Shown here: positions 33,924-42,207 of the stretch, one piece after another
How the letters are laid out: each line of letters begins with the position of its first letter
Position numbering within the stretch: the stretch's first letter is position 1
NCBI RefSeq assembly: GCF_000425165.1
Contig: NZ_AULG01000015.1
Span: forward strand, 124,001 to 188,000
DNA length: 64,000 nucleotides
Direction: 5' to 3'
Origin: Photobacterium halotolerans DSM 18316
GTDB lineage: Bacteria; Pseudomonadota; Gammaproteobacteria; Enterobacterales; Vibrionaceae
The notes under the pieces: generated by a model
Seen by the model: the letters and a program-made list of their open reading frames with translations, nothing else
Told to the model about the DNA's origin: nothing
The model's database searches: none
Position numbers and translations under genes: made by a program

Positions 33924-35083
33924 TGAAAAAATTAGCTTTTATAATGGCGATGCTGTTTGCGCCTGTCGCGCTGTCGGCACAACTGTCCCAGTACACCGCC
34001 GGTAAAGTGCAGCAGGCACAGAAACTTCAATTGGAAGACAAAGTCAGTACAGCCATTACCCTGCTCAGGGAGATGGATATTTCCCGTGCGTATGATAAAG
34101 CGTTTGTTAACCGTATGCTGGGTGTGTATTACTGGCAAGACGGCAAGCCAGCTTTATCTATTCAGCGGTTGACTCAGGCCATTGAAAGTGGGCAGCTTGA
34201 TGACGAGTATCTGAGATCCACACAACGTATGCTGGCCGATATATTGTTATCCCAGGCGCAATATCAAAAAGCACTGAGCTATTACTATCAACTCAGTAAA
34301 TCGATTCCCGCAACGGAAAAAGCCGATGAGCTCTGGCTGAGAATCGCCCAGGCCAATTATCAGCTTGAAGAATGGCGTTCGGTGCTGTCAGCTATTCAGC
34401 AGTATGAGCGTGCACATAAACAAAAAGAAGTGCAGCCTTTATCACTAAAGCTGGGTGCTCAGTTACAGCTGCAGCAGTATAAATCAGCGCTTCCGACCTT
34501 AAGCAGTCTTATTACGCTGGAGCCGCAAAAAGTCGTATGGTGGCGGCAACTGGCGGGCATTGAAATGCGGTTGGAGAGAAGAAAACAGGCAATTGAAACG
34601 CTAGCGCTGGCAAGGCGTCAGGGCGTTGCTTTATCTCAGCAGGATCTGAAAACCCTGGGTCAGCTTTACGCTCAGGAGGGAATTCCTGAGAAAGCCGCTC
34701 GCGTTTTTGCATCACTGGATAACAGTGACAGTAATCTTGATTTATTGATCTCTCAGGCAACCTACTGGCAAATGGCGAAAGAGTGGGATCAGGCGATAGA
34801 AACATGGCGAAAAGCCGTTGAGCTAGATACTCAGTATCGCTGGCAGCTTTCTACGCTTTTATTACAGGAAGGTCATTATCAACTTGCGCTCAATGAACTG
34901 GATAAATTACAGATCAAAGGTAAGCAAGCGGATATTGAGCTGGCTAAAGTGCGTGCCTATTACAAATTACAAAATCTTGAGCAGGCCATTGTGCATGCCA
35001 AGAAAGCGGATAATTTACAATCGACAAAAGCGTCAAAAAGTTGGATTAAGTATCTGAATCAATTACGTGATATGGAAAGTTAA
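33920..35083 (+). CDS. Periplasmic TPR protein of the TonB2 operon
   Basis: 387 residues: a signal peptide (about 1-19, cleavage after LSA) and a solenoid of tetratricopeptide-like repeats over the rest (for example AKEWDQAIETWRKAVELD and EGHYQLALNELDKL). It is the last gene of the operon, overlaps tonB2 by 4 bases and is closed by a terminator. It corresponds to the VC1543 position in V. cholerae; a role as a periplasmic adaptor of the TonB2 machine is inferred from context. Confidence 0.88.
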   Translation: MMKKLAFIMAMLFAPVALSAQLSQYTAGKVQQAQKLQLEDKVSTAITLLREMDISRAYDKAFVNRMLGVYYWQDGKPALSIQRLTQAIESGQLDDEYLRSTQRMLADILLSQAQYQKALSYYYQLSKSIPATEKADELWLRIAQANYQLEEWRSVLSAIQQYERAHKQKEVQPLSLKLGAQLQLQQYKSALPTLSSLITLEPQKVVWWRQLAGIEMRLERRKQAIETLALARRQGVALSQQDLKTLGQLYAQEGIPEKAARVFASLDNSDSNLDLLISQATYWQMAKEWDQAIETWRKAVELDTQYRWQLSTLLLQEGHYQLALNELDKLQIKGKQADIELAKVRAYYKLQNLEQAIVHAKKADNLQSTKASKSWIKYLNQLRDMES

Positions 35084-35106
35084 GTTCAAGAAATGACCGC
35101 AGAGAT

Positions 35107-35133
35107 AAAAACGGCGCATGGCGTCGTTTTTTT
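35107..35133 (+). terminator. Intrinsic terminator of the TonB2 operon
   Basis: AAAACGGCGC (35108-35117) pairs with GCGTCGTTTT (35121-35130), one G-U pair, loop ATG, followed by TTT. It is about 24 bases after the TPR gene stop. A second hairpin without a T-run, ACCACCG/CGGTGGT (35148-35168), follows. Confidence 0.88.
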
Positions 35134-35299
35134 GTTGTCACCCCTAAACCACCGTCTATGGCGGTGGTGATTGTTTATTGTGCATCTGGTATTCATTCCA
35201 ATCCAAATAAATGACTGCACTTGCATATTAATACAAAGGCTTTAAAGTGAGTCCGCAACGAAATAAACCTTTTTTGATGTCGTATAACTTAACAAGAAG

Positions 35300-35647
35300 A
35301 TGCTGAATTTTCTGAAATACGTATTGCTGAGTAATTTGTTGGCAGCTGGCGCAGTATGGGTTGGCCATAAATTTTTCGGGCAGCCATTCAGTGTTAGTGG
35401 TGATGTTCTGTTTTATATGTTTGCACTTCAATGGGCGCTGGCTGGCATGGTCTGGAATGGTGGCAAAGAGAGTCAATCATTTGATGATGATCGAGCTGCC
35501 ATTAAAGCCGTAGCCATGCTGTCGGAGCATGAGATAGAGGCAGATAGGCAAAGAGAAATAAAAGCGAACTACCATTTTGGTTTTATCTTCTTTTTATCGG
35601 GGCTATTTCCTTTACTCGCCTGCATTTTATTATCGGTATTTAACTGA
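35300..35647 (+). CDS. Small inner-membrane protein of unknown function
   Basis: 115 residues with three hydrophobic stretches (about 4-24, 36-53 and 93-113) and a charged loop (55-90) containing [21 protein letters not shown] lies before the ATG. No known family is recognised. It stands between the TonB2 terminator and a convergent NTF2-like gene. Confidence 0.65.
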   Translation: MLNFLKYVLLSNLLAAGAVWVGHKFFGQPFSVSGDVLFYMFALQWALAGMVWNGGKESQSFDDDRAAIKAVAMLSEHEIEADRQREIKANYHFGFIFFLSGLFPLLACILLSVFN

Positions 35648-35693
35648 GAAGCTGCCCGCTTCACGGCGGGCAGCGATAGCACTGACGGAGAAT

Positions 35694-36164
35694 TTATGCG
35701 GAATACGGCAGGTAACCGGTAAAGCCACAGATTTTCCAGCCTGCATCTGTGTGTTTCAGGTAGTAGAGTGACTGCCATAACAGTTCATCAGTACCGCCGT
35801 CAGCACGTTGGATGCTGCCGCAAAATTGTTTACGGGCAATCGCACGTCCATTTTCTATGGTAATTTCATTCAAGCTGGTAGCAGCATGAACCGCCAGTTC
35901 TAACGGTTCGCTGTACACTGTTTCTTGCGCGATTTTTGCCTGACGCAGCCACTCTTCCTGGTAGTCCGCCAGAGAGGAAAATGCGAAAGTCCACGCTGCC
36001 GGGTTATCTGACTTGTTGGCATTGATGGCATAAAATTCATCTTTAACGAAGTCTTCTGCCACTTGCGACCAGTCTGCCTCGCAGTAAGCTTTGATATCAC
36101 GCGTTACAAGCATATCCCAGATAGCAGCGCGATCCTTGTCAGGAAATGGGTTGGTTTTAATCAT
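35694..36164 (-). CDS. NTF2-like / SnoaL-type protein
   Basis: 156 residues from the ATG at 36164, behind GGGAG. The cone-shaped NTF2 fold is suggested by the N-terminal helix pair (DRAAIWDMLVTRDIKAYCEADW) and the C-terminal beta strands ending WQSLYYLKHTDAGWKICGFTGYL. Such proteins are small-molecule enzymes (isomerases, dehydratases) or binding proteins; no catalytic set can be assigned. It has no signal peptide. Confidence 0.75.
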   Translation of the reverse strand: MIKTNPFPDKDRAAIWDMLVTRDIKAYCEADWSQVAEDFVKDEFYAINANKSDNPAAWTFAFSSLADYQEEWLRQAKIAQETVYSEPLELAVHAATSLNEITIENGRAIARKQFCGSIQRADGGTDELLWQSLYYLKHTDAGWKICGFTGYLPYSA

Positions 36165-36483
36165 AGTACTCTCCCTAAAAATCAGTCCCAATGTGGGATG
36201 CTATTCATACGTGAATAGCCAGATAAACTGACGAACATCAAACTGGAAATGGCGCTCAAATTAAACTGATAGAGTTTAAGGTTGGGATCTTGAACAACAA
36301 AAAGCCCCTGATATTAAGGGAATATACGAAATAGACATGTGTCAATGAAAGCAGAGGAATTTTGCCTGCATTGTGGTTTGACCTTGTCACAGTCTGGTAT
36401 TGGCTACCGAAAGGAAAAATGGCGGTGTTGGGCTATGCCGCTCAAACTGAGTGAAAGTTTGAGCGGTAGGCATGAGATAGCGA
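36165..36483. other. Intergenic region with an 11-bp hairpin
   Basis: 319 bases. CCGCTCAAACT (36438-36448) pairs with AGTTTGAGCGG (36456-36466) around a 7-base loop, 18 bases downstream of the MaoC gene stop on the minus strand. There is no T-run, so it is an atypical 3' end. The remainder is promoter sequence for the NTF2-like gene; no ORF is supported. Confidence 0.5.
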
Positions 36484-37152
36484 TCAGAAATACAGTCGAA
36501 CGACTGATTCAGCTACACAGCCAGGGCGGCGGCAGCCTTCGATTTCAACGGAAATTTCCTGCACAATTTCCAGGCCACGTTTTACAGGCGTGACAGACTG
36601 GATTTTTGTACGGGCTCGCACCCGGCTACCTTCTTTAACCGGGTAGGGGAAACGTACCTGGTTTAAACCGTAATTAACCGTCATTTTTGCGGTAGGGAAT
36701 TTCTGGTTGTCTGGATCGACACTATCTGTCAGCACAGAGAGCAGCGACAGCGTAAGAAATCCGTGCGCTATTGTTGTTTTAAACGGTGACTCAAGCTCAG
36801 CGCGTTCCGGATCCGTGTGGATCCACTGATGATCATCCGTGACATCGGCAAATCGATTAATGCGATCCTGATCGACAGTCAGCCAGTTACCGACGTGAAT
36901 CTCTTCACCCAGCGATGCGAGCAGTTCTTCCATGAGTTTGGCGGCTTCAGGATGGATCTCGATAGCTGCTGTTTTCTGTACAGATTCGCCATTCGAGGCA
37001 ATATTCTCAGCTTTAGCCCAACCTGTGACATGAGCCTTGTTAAGGAATTCAATCCAATAGTCACGAATTGACGGCGACAGCCAGTCTTTCAGCTCAAATG
37101 GGTGCTTGGCCAAAATTTCACTTTTCTGTTTGAGAAAGTCGACCACTTTCAT
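36484..37152 (-). CDS. MaoC-family (R)-specific enoyl-CoA hydratase-like protein
   Basis: 222 residues from the ATG at 37152, behind AAGG. The hotdog hydratase domain occupies about 82-220 with the active-site loop DDHQWIHTD (Asp107, His112) and the following SPFKTTIAHGFLTLSL helix; the first 80 residues are an extra helical region. The family adds water to trans-2-enoyl-CoA, linking beta-oxidation to PHA or lipid synthesis. No PHA synthase is nearby. A palindrome of FadR-like form lies about 100 bases upstream. Confidence 0.88.
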   Translation of the reverse strand: MKVVDFLKQKSEILAKHPFELKDWLSPSIRDYWIEFLNKAHVTGWAKAENIASNGESVQKTAAIEIHPEAAKLMEELLASLGEEIHVGNWLTVDQDRINRFADVTDDHQWIHTDPERAELESPFKTTIAHGFLTLSLLSVLTDSVDPDNQKFPTAKMTVNYGLNQVRFPYPVKEGSRVRARTKIQSVTPVKRGLEIVQEISVEIEGCRRPGCVAESVVRLYF

Positions 37153-37578
37153 GCTTACCAACCTTTATCGTTTTTTCTTAGTATGATTGAGGCGGCATAT
37201 TGAATCCTGGCTTAGCAGCAGCAGGATTAAAATGTGCCCTTGATCTCAAATAACTCATCGGATGAGTTCTCATTATTATAAATCAAATTGATGTCGTCAC
37301 TGTAAAGTGTGCGTCAAATCATACTTTAGCCTAAATGTGTGATCTGGGTCACCTTTGTGTAATGTGAAGATTCGTCTTCAATTGCGCTAGCTTCACGGCC
37401 GCGGGTTTTGGTTTAGATTGCTCCGTGACAGTCAATCTGACTGCTGGCAAGCATTCGTTTTGTCGTCCCTGTGATTATAGATTGTCGCAGGAAAAAGAAG
37501 TGAATAGTGTGCGATTGATACCTGTTTTTAACTTCTTAGATTATACCTACCCTATTACCTGCTGGTGCAGGGGACAGG
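37153..37578. promoter_or_regulatory. Divergent promoter region with FadR-like 17-bp palindrome
   Basis: AACTCATC-G-GATGAGTT (37252-37268) is a perfect palindrome about 100 bases before the MaoC gene. Its AACT-NN-TC-N-GA-NN-AGTT frame is the same as the FadR consensus, with CA/TG in place of GG/CC. The rest of the 426 bases is AT-rich promoter sequence leading to the serine hydrolase gene; an 80-codon frame at 37425-37667 has no support. Confidence 0.45.
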
Positions 37579-38748
37579 GTGTCAGGTGGGGTTGTGTGCT
37601 GTCGAACCTGGTTGTGGTGCTGTATTTTCATCTTAGGCATTCGGGGGGCATGTGCCGCTCCTGGTGATGAAATTGTTTTTGCGCTGGATAAATTTGTGAA
37701 TCAAGCCGTGACAAGTTCAATCCCTGGTGCGTCATTGGCTGTACTCGTAAACGGCGAGATCCGCTTATTACGTGGTTACGGTGTCACGAAAGTGGGGGGC
37801 GATAAAAAGATTGACTCTGCAACCGTTTTTCCGCTGGCATCGATTTCTAAAACGTTTGCTTCAGCGGCAACGGCGCTGCTGGTTGACCGTGGCCTGATTG
37901 AATGGGATACACACGTTGTCCCGTATCTTGAAGATGTCAAATTCAGCGATCCGGATTTAGGTAAAGTCGTGACATTGCGAAATGTCTTGTCCCATACCAC
38001 AGGTCTGGTGCCTCAGGCGTATTCTGATCTGCTTGAAAATGATGTGAGTTATCAGCGGATTCTATCAATATTAAACCGGGTCAAGTTTGTGTGTGAGCCC
38101 GGTGAATGCTACGGATACCAGAATATCGTCTATAACCTGAGTGCCGACATGATTTCACTGGCATCTGGTATGGAATACAGCCAGTTTGTGACAGAGCATA
38201 TTTTTATTCCGCTTCATATGCACAGTGCCACCTTTGGCCTGGAGAGTTTTCTGAATGCCGATGACAGAGTTGTCCCGCATGTCAGAACCAAGTCCGGCTA
38301 TGCGGCAGTTAAGCCTGCTCCTTACTATTACGGTGTACCTGCGGCGGCTGGTGTCAATGCCAGCGCGCAGGATCTTGCGCAGTGGATGCTGGCTCAGTTT
38401 GGCCAGTATCCAGAGGTACTCAGCGATGACAATCTCACTCTGCTACATAAGCCGTTGATCCGGGCTCATCAGTACCGATACCGGGCGAAGCTGAGTAATG
38501 TGTATTACGGGCTAGGATGGCGAACATTTGATTATCAGGGGATCACCGGGTTTGTCCATCATGGTGGCTGGGTTAAGGGCATAAGAACAGAAATGGTTTT
38601 TAACCCGGTCACACAGACAGGTATGGTTTTTCTGACCAATTGTGAAACAGATGTGGCAAGAGAAGTTGTATTAGAATTCCTGGATTTGTATAAACGCTAT
38701 ATTGACCCTGGGGTTTCCGAAGCCGAAGTAGCAACGTCAGGAAATTAA
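37579..38748 (+). CDS. Secreted serine hydrolase, class C beta-lactamase/penicillin-binding-protein fold
   Basis: 389 residues from a GTG with AGGGG upstream. A signal peptide (hydrophobic core 11-21, cleavage near ACAA) sends it to the periplasm. All three motifs of the class C fold are present: S-x-x-K at 88-91 (ASISKTF), Y-x-N at 181-183 (GYQNIVYN) and the HGG box in VHHGGWVKG, in place of KTG. This pattern is seen in EstB/AmpH-like esterases and peptidases more than in true AmpC, so resistance should not be assumed. No ampR-type regulator is adjacent. Confidence 0.9.
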   Translation: MSGGVVCCRTWLWCCIFILGIRGACAAPGDEIVFALDKFVNQAVTSSIPGASLAVLVNGEIRLLRGYGVTKVGGDKKIDSATVFPLASISKTFASAATALLVDRGLIEWDTHVVPYLEDVKFSDPDLGKVVTLRNVLSHTTGLVPQAYSDLLENDVSYQRILSILNRVKFVCEPGECYGYQNIVYNLSADMISLASGMEYSQFVTEHIFIPLHMHSATFGLESFLNADDRVVPHVRTKSGYAAVKPAPYYYGVPAAAGVNASAQDLAQWMLAQFGQYPEVLSDDNLTLLHKPLIRAHQYRYRAKLSNVYYGLGWRTFDYQGITGFVHHGGWVKGIRTEMVFNPVTQTGMVFLTNCETDVAREVVLEFLDLYKRYIDPGVSEAEVATSGN

Positions 38749-38868
38749 AGCGCTTTTTTGAAATCTGATCACTAAAATTTATCTTGGCAATCTCTTGTAT
38801 TTTTAAGTGTCAGGCGTACACTTCGCTTGAAATTTGCCGATAATAACTGATTAACCAAGGAGCATATC

Positions 38869-39084
38869 ATGGCAAAGAAAAAGTGCTGTCAGCACACAGA
38901 GCAGGTCACACAGACTGGTTTTGAAACCGATCATGGTCGCGGAACAATCATGGACAATGCCCTTAAAGCGGTTGTCACCAGTAAAGTCTTCCGCAGCCGG
39001 GTTGAAAAAGCCCGAAAAGGCAAAGGCAGTTTTCAGCGCAAGGCAAAGCACGGAGGACGAGAGTCCTGGCCAATCGCTGCTTAA
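38869..39084 (+). CDS. arfA: Alternative ribosome-rescue factor ArfA
   Basis: 71 residues. The core IMDNALKAVVTSKVFRSRVE, then KARKGKGSFQRKAKHGG, matches ArfA of E. coli (DNA.., [22 protein letters not shown]). The basic tail enters the empty mRNA channel of stalled ribosomes and recruits RF2. It has about 27 extra N-terminal residues with a CC pair, as I recall in Vibrio forms. A terminator hairpin starts inside the last eight codons, so much of the mRNA should lack the stop codon: tmRNA would destroy the product when trans-translation works, and ArfA would accumulate only when it fails. Confidence 0.92.
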   Translation: MAKKKCCQHTEQVTQTGFETDHGRGTIMDNALKAVVTSKVFRSRVEKARKGKGSFQRKAKHGGRESWPIAA

Positions 39085-39114
39085 TGTAAGCATGATTGCC
39101 CAGGACTCTTTTTT
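39060..39114 (+). terminator. Intra-ORF terminator hairpin of arfA
   Basis: AGAGTCCTGG-C-CAATC (39060-39075) pairs with GATTG-C-CCAGGACTCT (39094-39109), 15 bp with one mismatch, enclosing the TAA stop (39082-39084) and a small inner stem. A run of Ts ends at 39114. The 5' arm encodes the last codons of ArfA. A second hairpin, AAGTCAGA/TCTGACTT, follows at 39115-39136. Confidence 0.9.
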
Positions 39115-39213
39115 AAGTCAGATGTTTTTCTGACTTAGTGGTCAGGAATTGATTGTCAGGTATAGTCCACTGATTTACTATCTCTGACTCACTGATTGGA
39201 ATGGAGTCTGGTA

Positions 39214-39975
39214 ATGAAGAAGCTTTGGATCCTGTTATTTTCTCTGTGCGTGTTGAATATGCCACAGGCCACTGCACAGGAAAAAGTATTGGTTTTTGCT
39301 GCGTCTTCACTTACCAATGCACTGAATGAGTTGGCGGAAAGTTATGAGCATGCCAGTGGCAATCAGGTGGTATTTTCGTTTGCGTCGTCGTCAACGCTTG
39401 CCCGCCAGTTAGCGCAAGGGGCACCTGCAGATTTGTATTTATCAGCAAATACAAAATGGATGGATTATGCAGCAGAGCAGAACGTCATCAATACTGAATC
39501 ACGCAAAGATTTACTGCACAATCGGTTAGTCTTGGTTACCCATCAATCTGAATCGGTGGATTCCGTACCGCTAAATGGCTCGTGGGACATCACTAAGGCA
39601 TTAAATGGCAGCCGATTGGTCGTTGGTGATCCTAATCATGTACCGGCAGGCATTTATGCCAAAGAAGCCCTGGAATCTCTGGGACTGTGGCAACAGGCAG
39701 AGCCCTTACTGGCGAGGGCAAACAATGTTCGTGCTGCGCTTTTGCTGGTGGAAAGGCAGGAAGCAAAGTTTGGTATTGTTTACCAGACAGATGCGCAGAT
39801 AGCACAAGATGTAAAAATAGTTGCCCAGTTCCCTGAGCAAAGCCATCAGCCCATTACCTATCCGGTTGCACTAACCCGGCAGGCCCCATCGAAAGCGGCA
39901 CAGGGATTTTATGACTATCTCCAGTCTTCTGATGCGGCTGAGGTGTTCGAGCGCTACGGCTTTTCAGTCAATTAA
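39214..39975 (+). CDS. modA: Molybdate ABC transporter, substrate-binding protein
   Basis: 253 residues from the ATG at 39214, behind GGAG. A signal peptide (cleavage after ATA) is followed by the ModA start VLVFAASSLTNALNELAE and the ligand-site stretches FASSSTLARQLAQGAPADLYLSA (serines) and GIVYQTDA. It binds molybdate or tungstate in the periplasm. First gene of modABC; no clear ModE operator is seen upstream. Confidence 0.95.
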   Translation: MKKLWILLFSLCVLNMPQATAQEKVLVFAASSLTNALNELAESYEHASGNQVVFSFASSSTLARQLAQGAPADLYLSANTKWMDYAAEQNVINTESRKDLLHNRLVLVTHQSESVDSVPLNGSWDITKALNGSRLVVGDPNHVPAGIYAKEALESLGLWQQAEPLLARANNVRAALLLVERQEAKFGIVYQTDAQIAQDVKIVAQFPEQSHQPITYPVALTRQAPSKAAQGFYDYLQSSDAAEVFERYGFSVN

Positions 39976-40007
39976 CCAACGGGAAGTGTGTCATTCTGAG
40001 TATTCCC

Positions 40008-40706
40008 ATGGATACCTTTACCTTAACCGACTATGAAGTCACCGCGCTGCAGCTGAGTTTGAAAGTTGCACTCACCGCTGTGATTGTCAGTCTGCCGGCA
40101 GGCATTGGCTGTGCCTGGTTGCTGGCTCGCAGGCAATTTTGGGGCAAATCCCTGTTGGATAGCCTGGTACATCTGCCGCTGGTTCTGCCTCCTGTTGTGG
40201 TTGGCTACCTGCTGTTAGTTATGATGGGGCGCCAGGGAATGATTGGTGCTTATCTGTACGATTGGTTTGGCATCACGTTTGGCTTTAGCTGGCGTGGTGC
40301 TGTTCTGGCTGTCGCTGTGGTGGCTTTTCCGTTAATGGTAAGAGCCATACGGCTTGCACTGGAAAATGTCGATCCTAAGCTCGAGCAGGCGGCCCGCACG
40401 CTCGGAGCCAGCCCGGTTAAAGTCTTTTTTACCATCACATTACCGCTTATGTTACCCGGCATACTCACCGGCACCGTGCTGGCCTTCGCCCGGGCGCTGG
40501 GCGAATTCGGTGCCACCATTACGTTTGTCTCGAATATACCGGGCGAAACGCAAACTATTCCTTTGGCGATGTTTTCATTCATAGAAACACCGGGAGCCGA
40601 AGTGGAAGCTGCCCGCCTGTGCGTGATAGCCATTATTATTGCTTTGCTGTCTCTGGTGATCGCTGAATGGCTGGCTCGCATTGCACGAAACAGGCTGGGT
40701 AACTGA
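40008..40706 (+). CDS. modB: Molybdate ABC transporter, permease
   Basis: 232 residues with five to six membrane helices and the permease EAA loop (EQAARTLGASPVKVFFTITL), then ALGEFGATITFVSNIPGETQT, which is characteristic of ModB. It lies 32 bases after modA and overlaps modC by one base. Confidence 0.95.
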   Translation: MDTFTLTDYEVTALQLSLKVALTAVIVSLPAGIGCAWLLARRQFWGKSLLDSLVHLPLVLPPVVVGYLLLVMMGRQGMIGAYLYDWFGITFGFSWRGAVLAVAVVAFPLMVRAIRLALENVDPKLEQAARTLGASPVKVFFTITLPLMLPGILTGTVLAFARALGEFGATITFVSNIPGETQTIPLAMFSFIETPGAEVEAARLCVIAIIIALLSLVIAEWLARIARNRLGN

Positions 40707-41791
40707 TGTTAGAGCTGAATTTTGTCAAGCAACTTGGACAAATGCGACTGAATGTCGACGTGCGCTTACCTGCGTCGGGTATCACTGCCATTTTTGGCCG
40801 ATCAGGTGCAGGGAAAACCTCTTTTATTAATATCGTCAGCGGGTTAAGTAAGCCGGATGAAGGCCACATCGCTTTTGGCGAGAATGTGCTTTGTGATACT
40901 TGGCAGGGCATTAATTTACCACCGGAAAAGCGCCGTATCGGATATGTTTTTCAGGATGCCAGATTGTTTCCGCATTATAAGGTGAAAGGTAATCTGCTGT
41001 ACGGAAACCACAGCAAGCCTGACCCGGAATTGTTCAGTGAAGTTGTTCAGCTTCTGGATATATCGCATTTACTAGGTCGTTATCCTGCCAGCTTATCTGG
41101 CGGTGAGAAACAGCGTGTTGCCATTGGCCGCGCGTTACTGAGTCAACCCGATATATTGTTGATGGATGAGCCATTAGCCTCACTGGATTTACCGCGAAAG
41201 CAAGAGCTGATGCCTTATCTGGAATCGTTAGCGAAAAGTGTCAGTATTCCTGTGCTTTATGTCAGTCACAGTCTGGATGAAATACTTCGCCTGGCGGATC
41301 ACATGGTGGTGCTGGATCAGGGGAAGGTGATTGGAAATGGCGCGCTGACCGATGTTTGGGCTTCCTCTGTAATGCGTCCCTGGCTCAGCGCCAGAGAACA
41401 AAGCTCAGTGTTGCAGCTGAAAGTTACTGAACATCATCCGTCCTATCCGTTGACTCAGCTTTGTATCGGGCCAGATCTGCCGTTGTGGGTCAGCAGAGTG
41501 CGCCGGCCAGTCGGGGAAATGGTCAGGGTGAGAATTCACGCAAATGACATTTCCGTCACCCGAATCAAACCCGCGCAGACCAGTATACGGAATGTGTTGC
41601 CTGCGACCGTCGAAGGCATAGAGCAGCATAAATATCACTCTGATATCGTGGTGCTCCGTTTAGCTGTTGGCACGTCAATCCTGACGGCCAATATCACGCC
41701 CTGGGCAGCAGATGAACTGAACCTCAATGTCGGCGATAACCTGTATGCGCAAATCAAAGGCGTAAGCCTGAGCCAGCAGGATTTGGCCTGA
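40706..41791 (+). CDS. modC: Molybdate ABC transporter, ATP-binding protein
   Basis: 361 residues: an ABC domain (1-230) with Walker A GRSGAGKT (31-38), the LSGGEKQRVAIGRAL signature, LLMDEPLASLD and the switch histidine in YVSHSLDE; then a C-terminal Mop/TOBE domain (about 293-358, RNVLPATVEGIEQ...) that senses molybdate. Standard ModC architecture. The last gene of the operon. Confidence 0.96.
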   Translation: MLELNFVKQLGQMRLNVDVRLPASGITAIFGRSGAGKTSFINIVSGLSKPDEGHIAFGENVLCDTWQGINLPPEKRRIGYVFQDARLFPHYKVKGNLLYGNHSKPDPELFSEVVQLLDISHLLGRYPASLSGGEKQRVAIGRALLSQPDILLMDEPLASLDLPRKQELMPYLESLAKSVSIPVLYVSHSLDEILRLADHMVVLDQGKVIGNGALTDVWASSVMRPWLSAREQSSVLQLKVTEHHPSYPLTQLCIGPDLPLWVSRVRRPVGEMVRVRIHANDISVTRIKPAQTSIRNVLPATVEGIEQHKYHSDIVVLRLAVGTSILTANITPWAADELNLNVGDNLYAQIKGVSLSQQDLA

Positions 41792-42207
41792 GTGGCCAAC
41801 TCCTTGGTGTCCTAACCTTCTTCTCATTTCCCTTGTTGATATATTGCTAGCACCCATTTTACCGTGTGCGACTTTTGTCAGAATCGAACAAAAAATAACC
41901 TGATTGAGCTGTGCATATTTTGAACAATGTGCGGGTGGTTTATCTGCTTGTTTCATTGAGATTAAGTTCCGCTGTGTGCTCAAAAACTGGCATATTTTTG
42001 TGTCAAATGATTGTCAGGATGTGCATTTTTTAAACGTCAGCTATTGCTAGCAGATGTTCGCAGTCAGTATATTCCTCTCCCGTTGTTGGCTGATTTTATC
42101 TTTGCAGCTGTAAAGGTTGCACATTGCAGAGACTTATCCCTGGCTACTGATTGTTCTGGCCTCTGCGTTATAAATCAGGATCTTATTATTATTAAGTGGA
42201 TGTACCC
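41792..42207. other. AT-rich intergenic region with two spaced direct repeats
   Basis: 416 bases without an ORF. TGTGCATATTTTGAAC (41910-41925) and TGTGCATTTTTTAAAC (42020-42035) are 14/16 identical direct repeats 110 bases apart. ATTGCTAGCA occurs at 41843-41852 and again 200 bases later (42043-42052). These may be regulator sites for the downstream lipoprotein gene. No terminator with a T-run is seen after modC. Confidence 0.4.

Noticed and set aside
37425-37667. 80-codon frame overlapping the serine hydrolase start
   Set aside because: The out-of-frame hydrolase has a full signal peptide and catalytic motifs; this frame has none.
37579-38748. Serine hydrolase as an AmpC-type resistance beta-lactamase
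   Set aside because: The third motif is HGG rather than KTG and there is no ampR; an esterase/peptidase relative is more likely.
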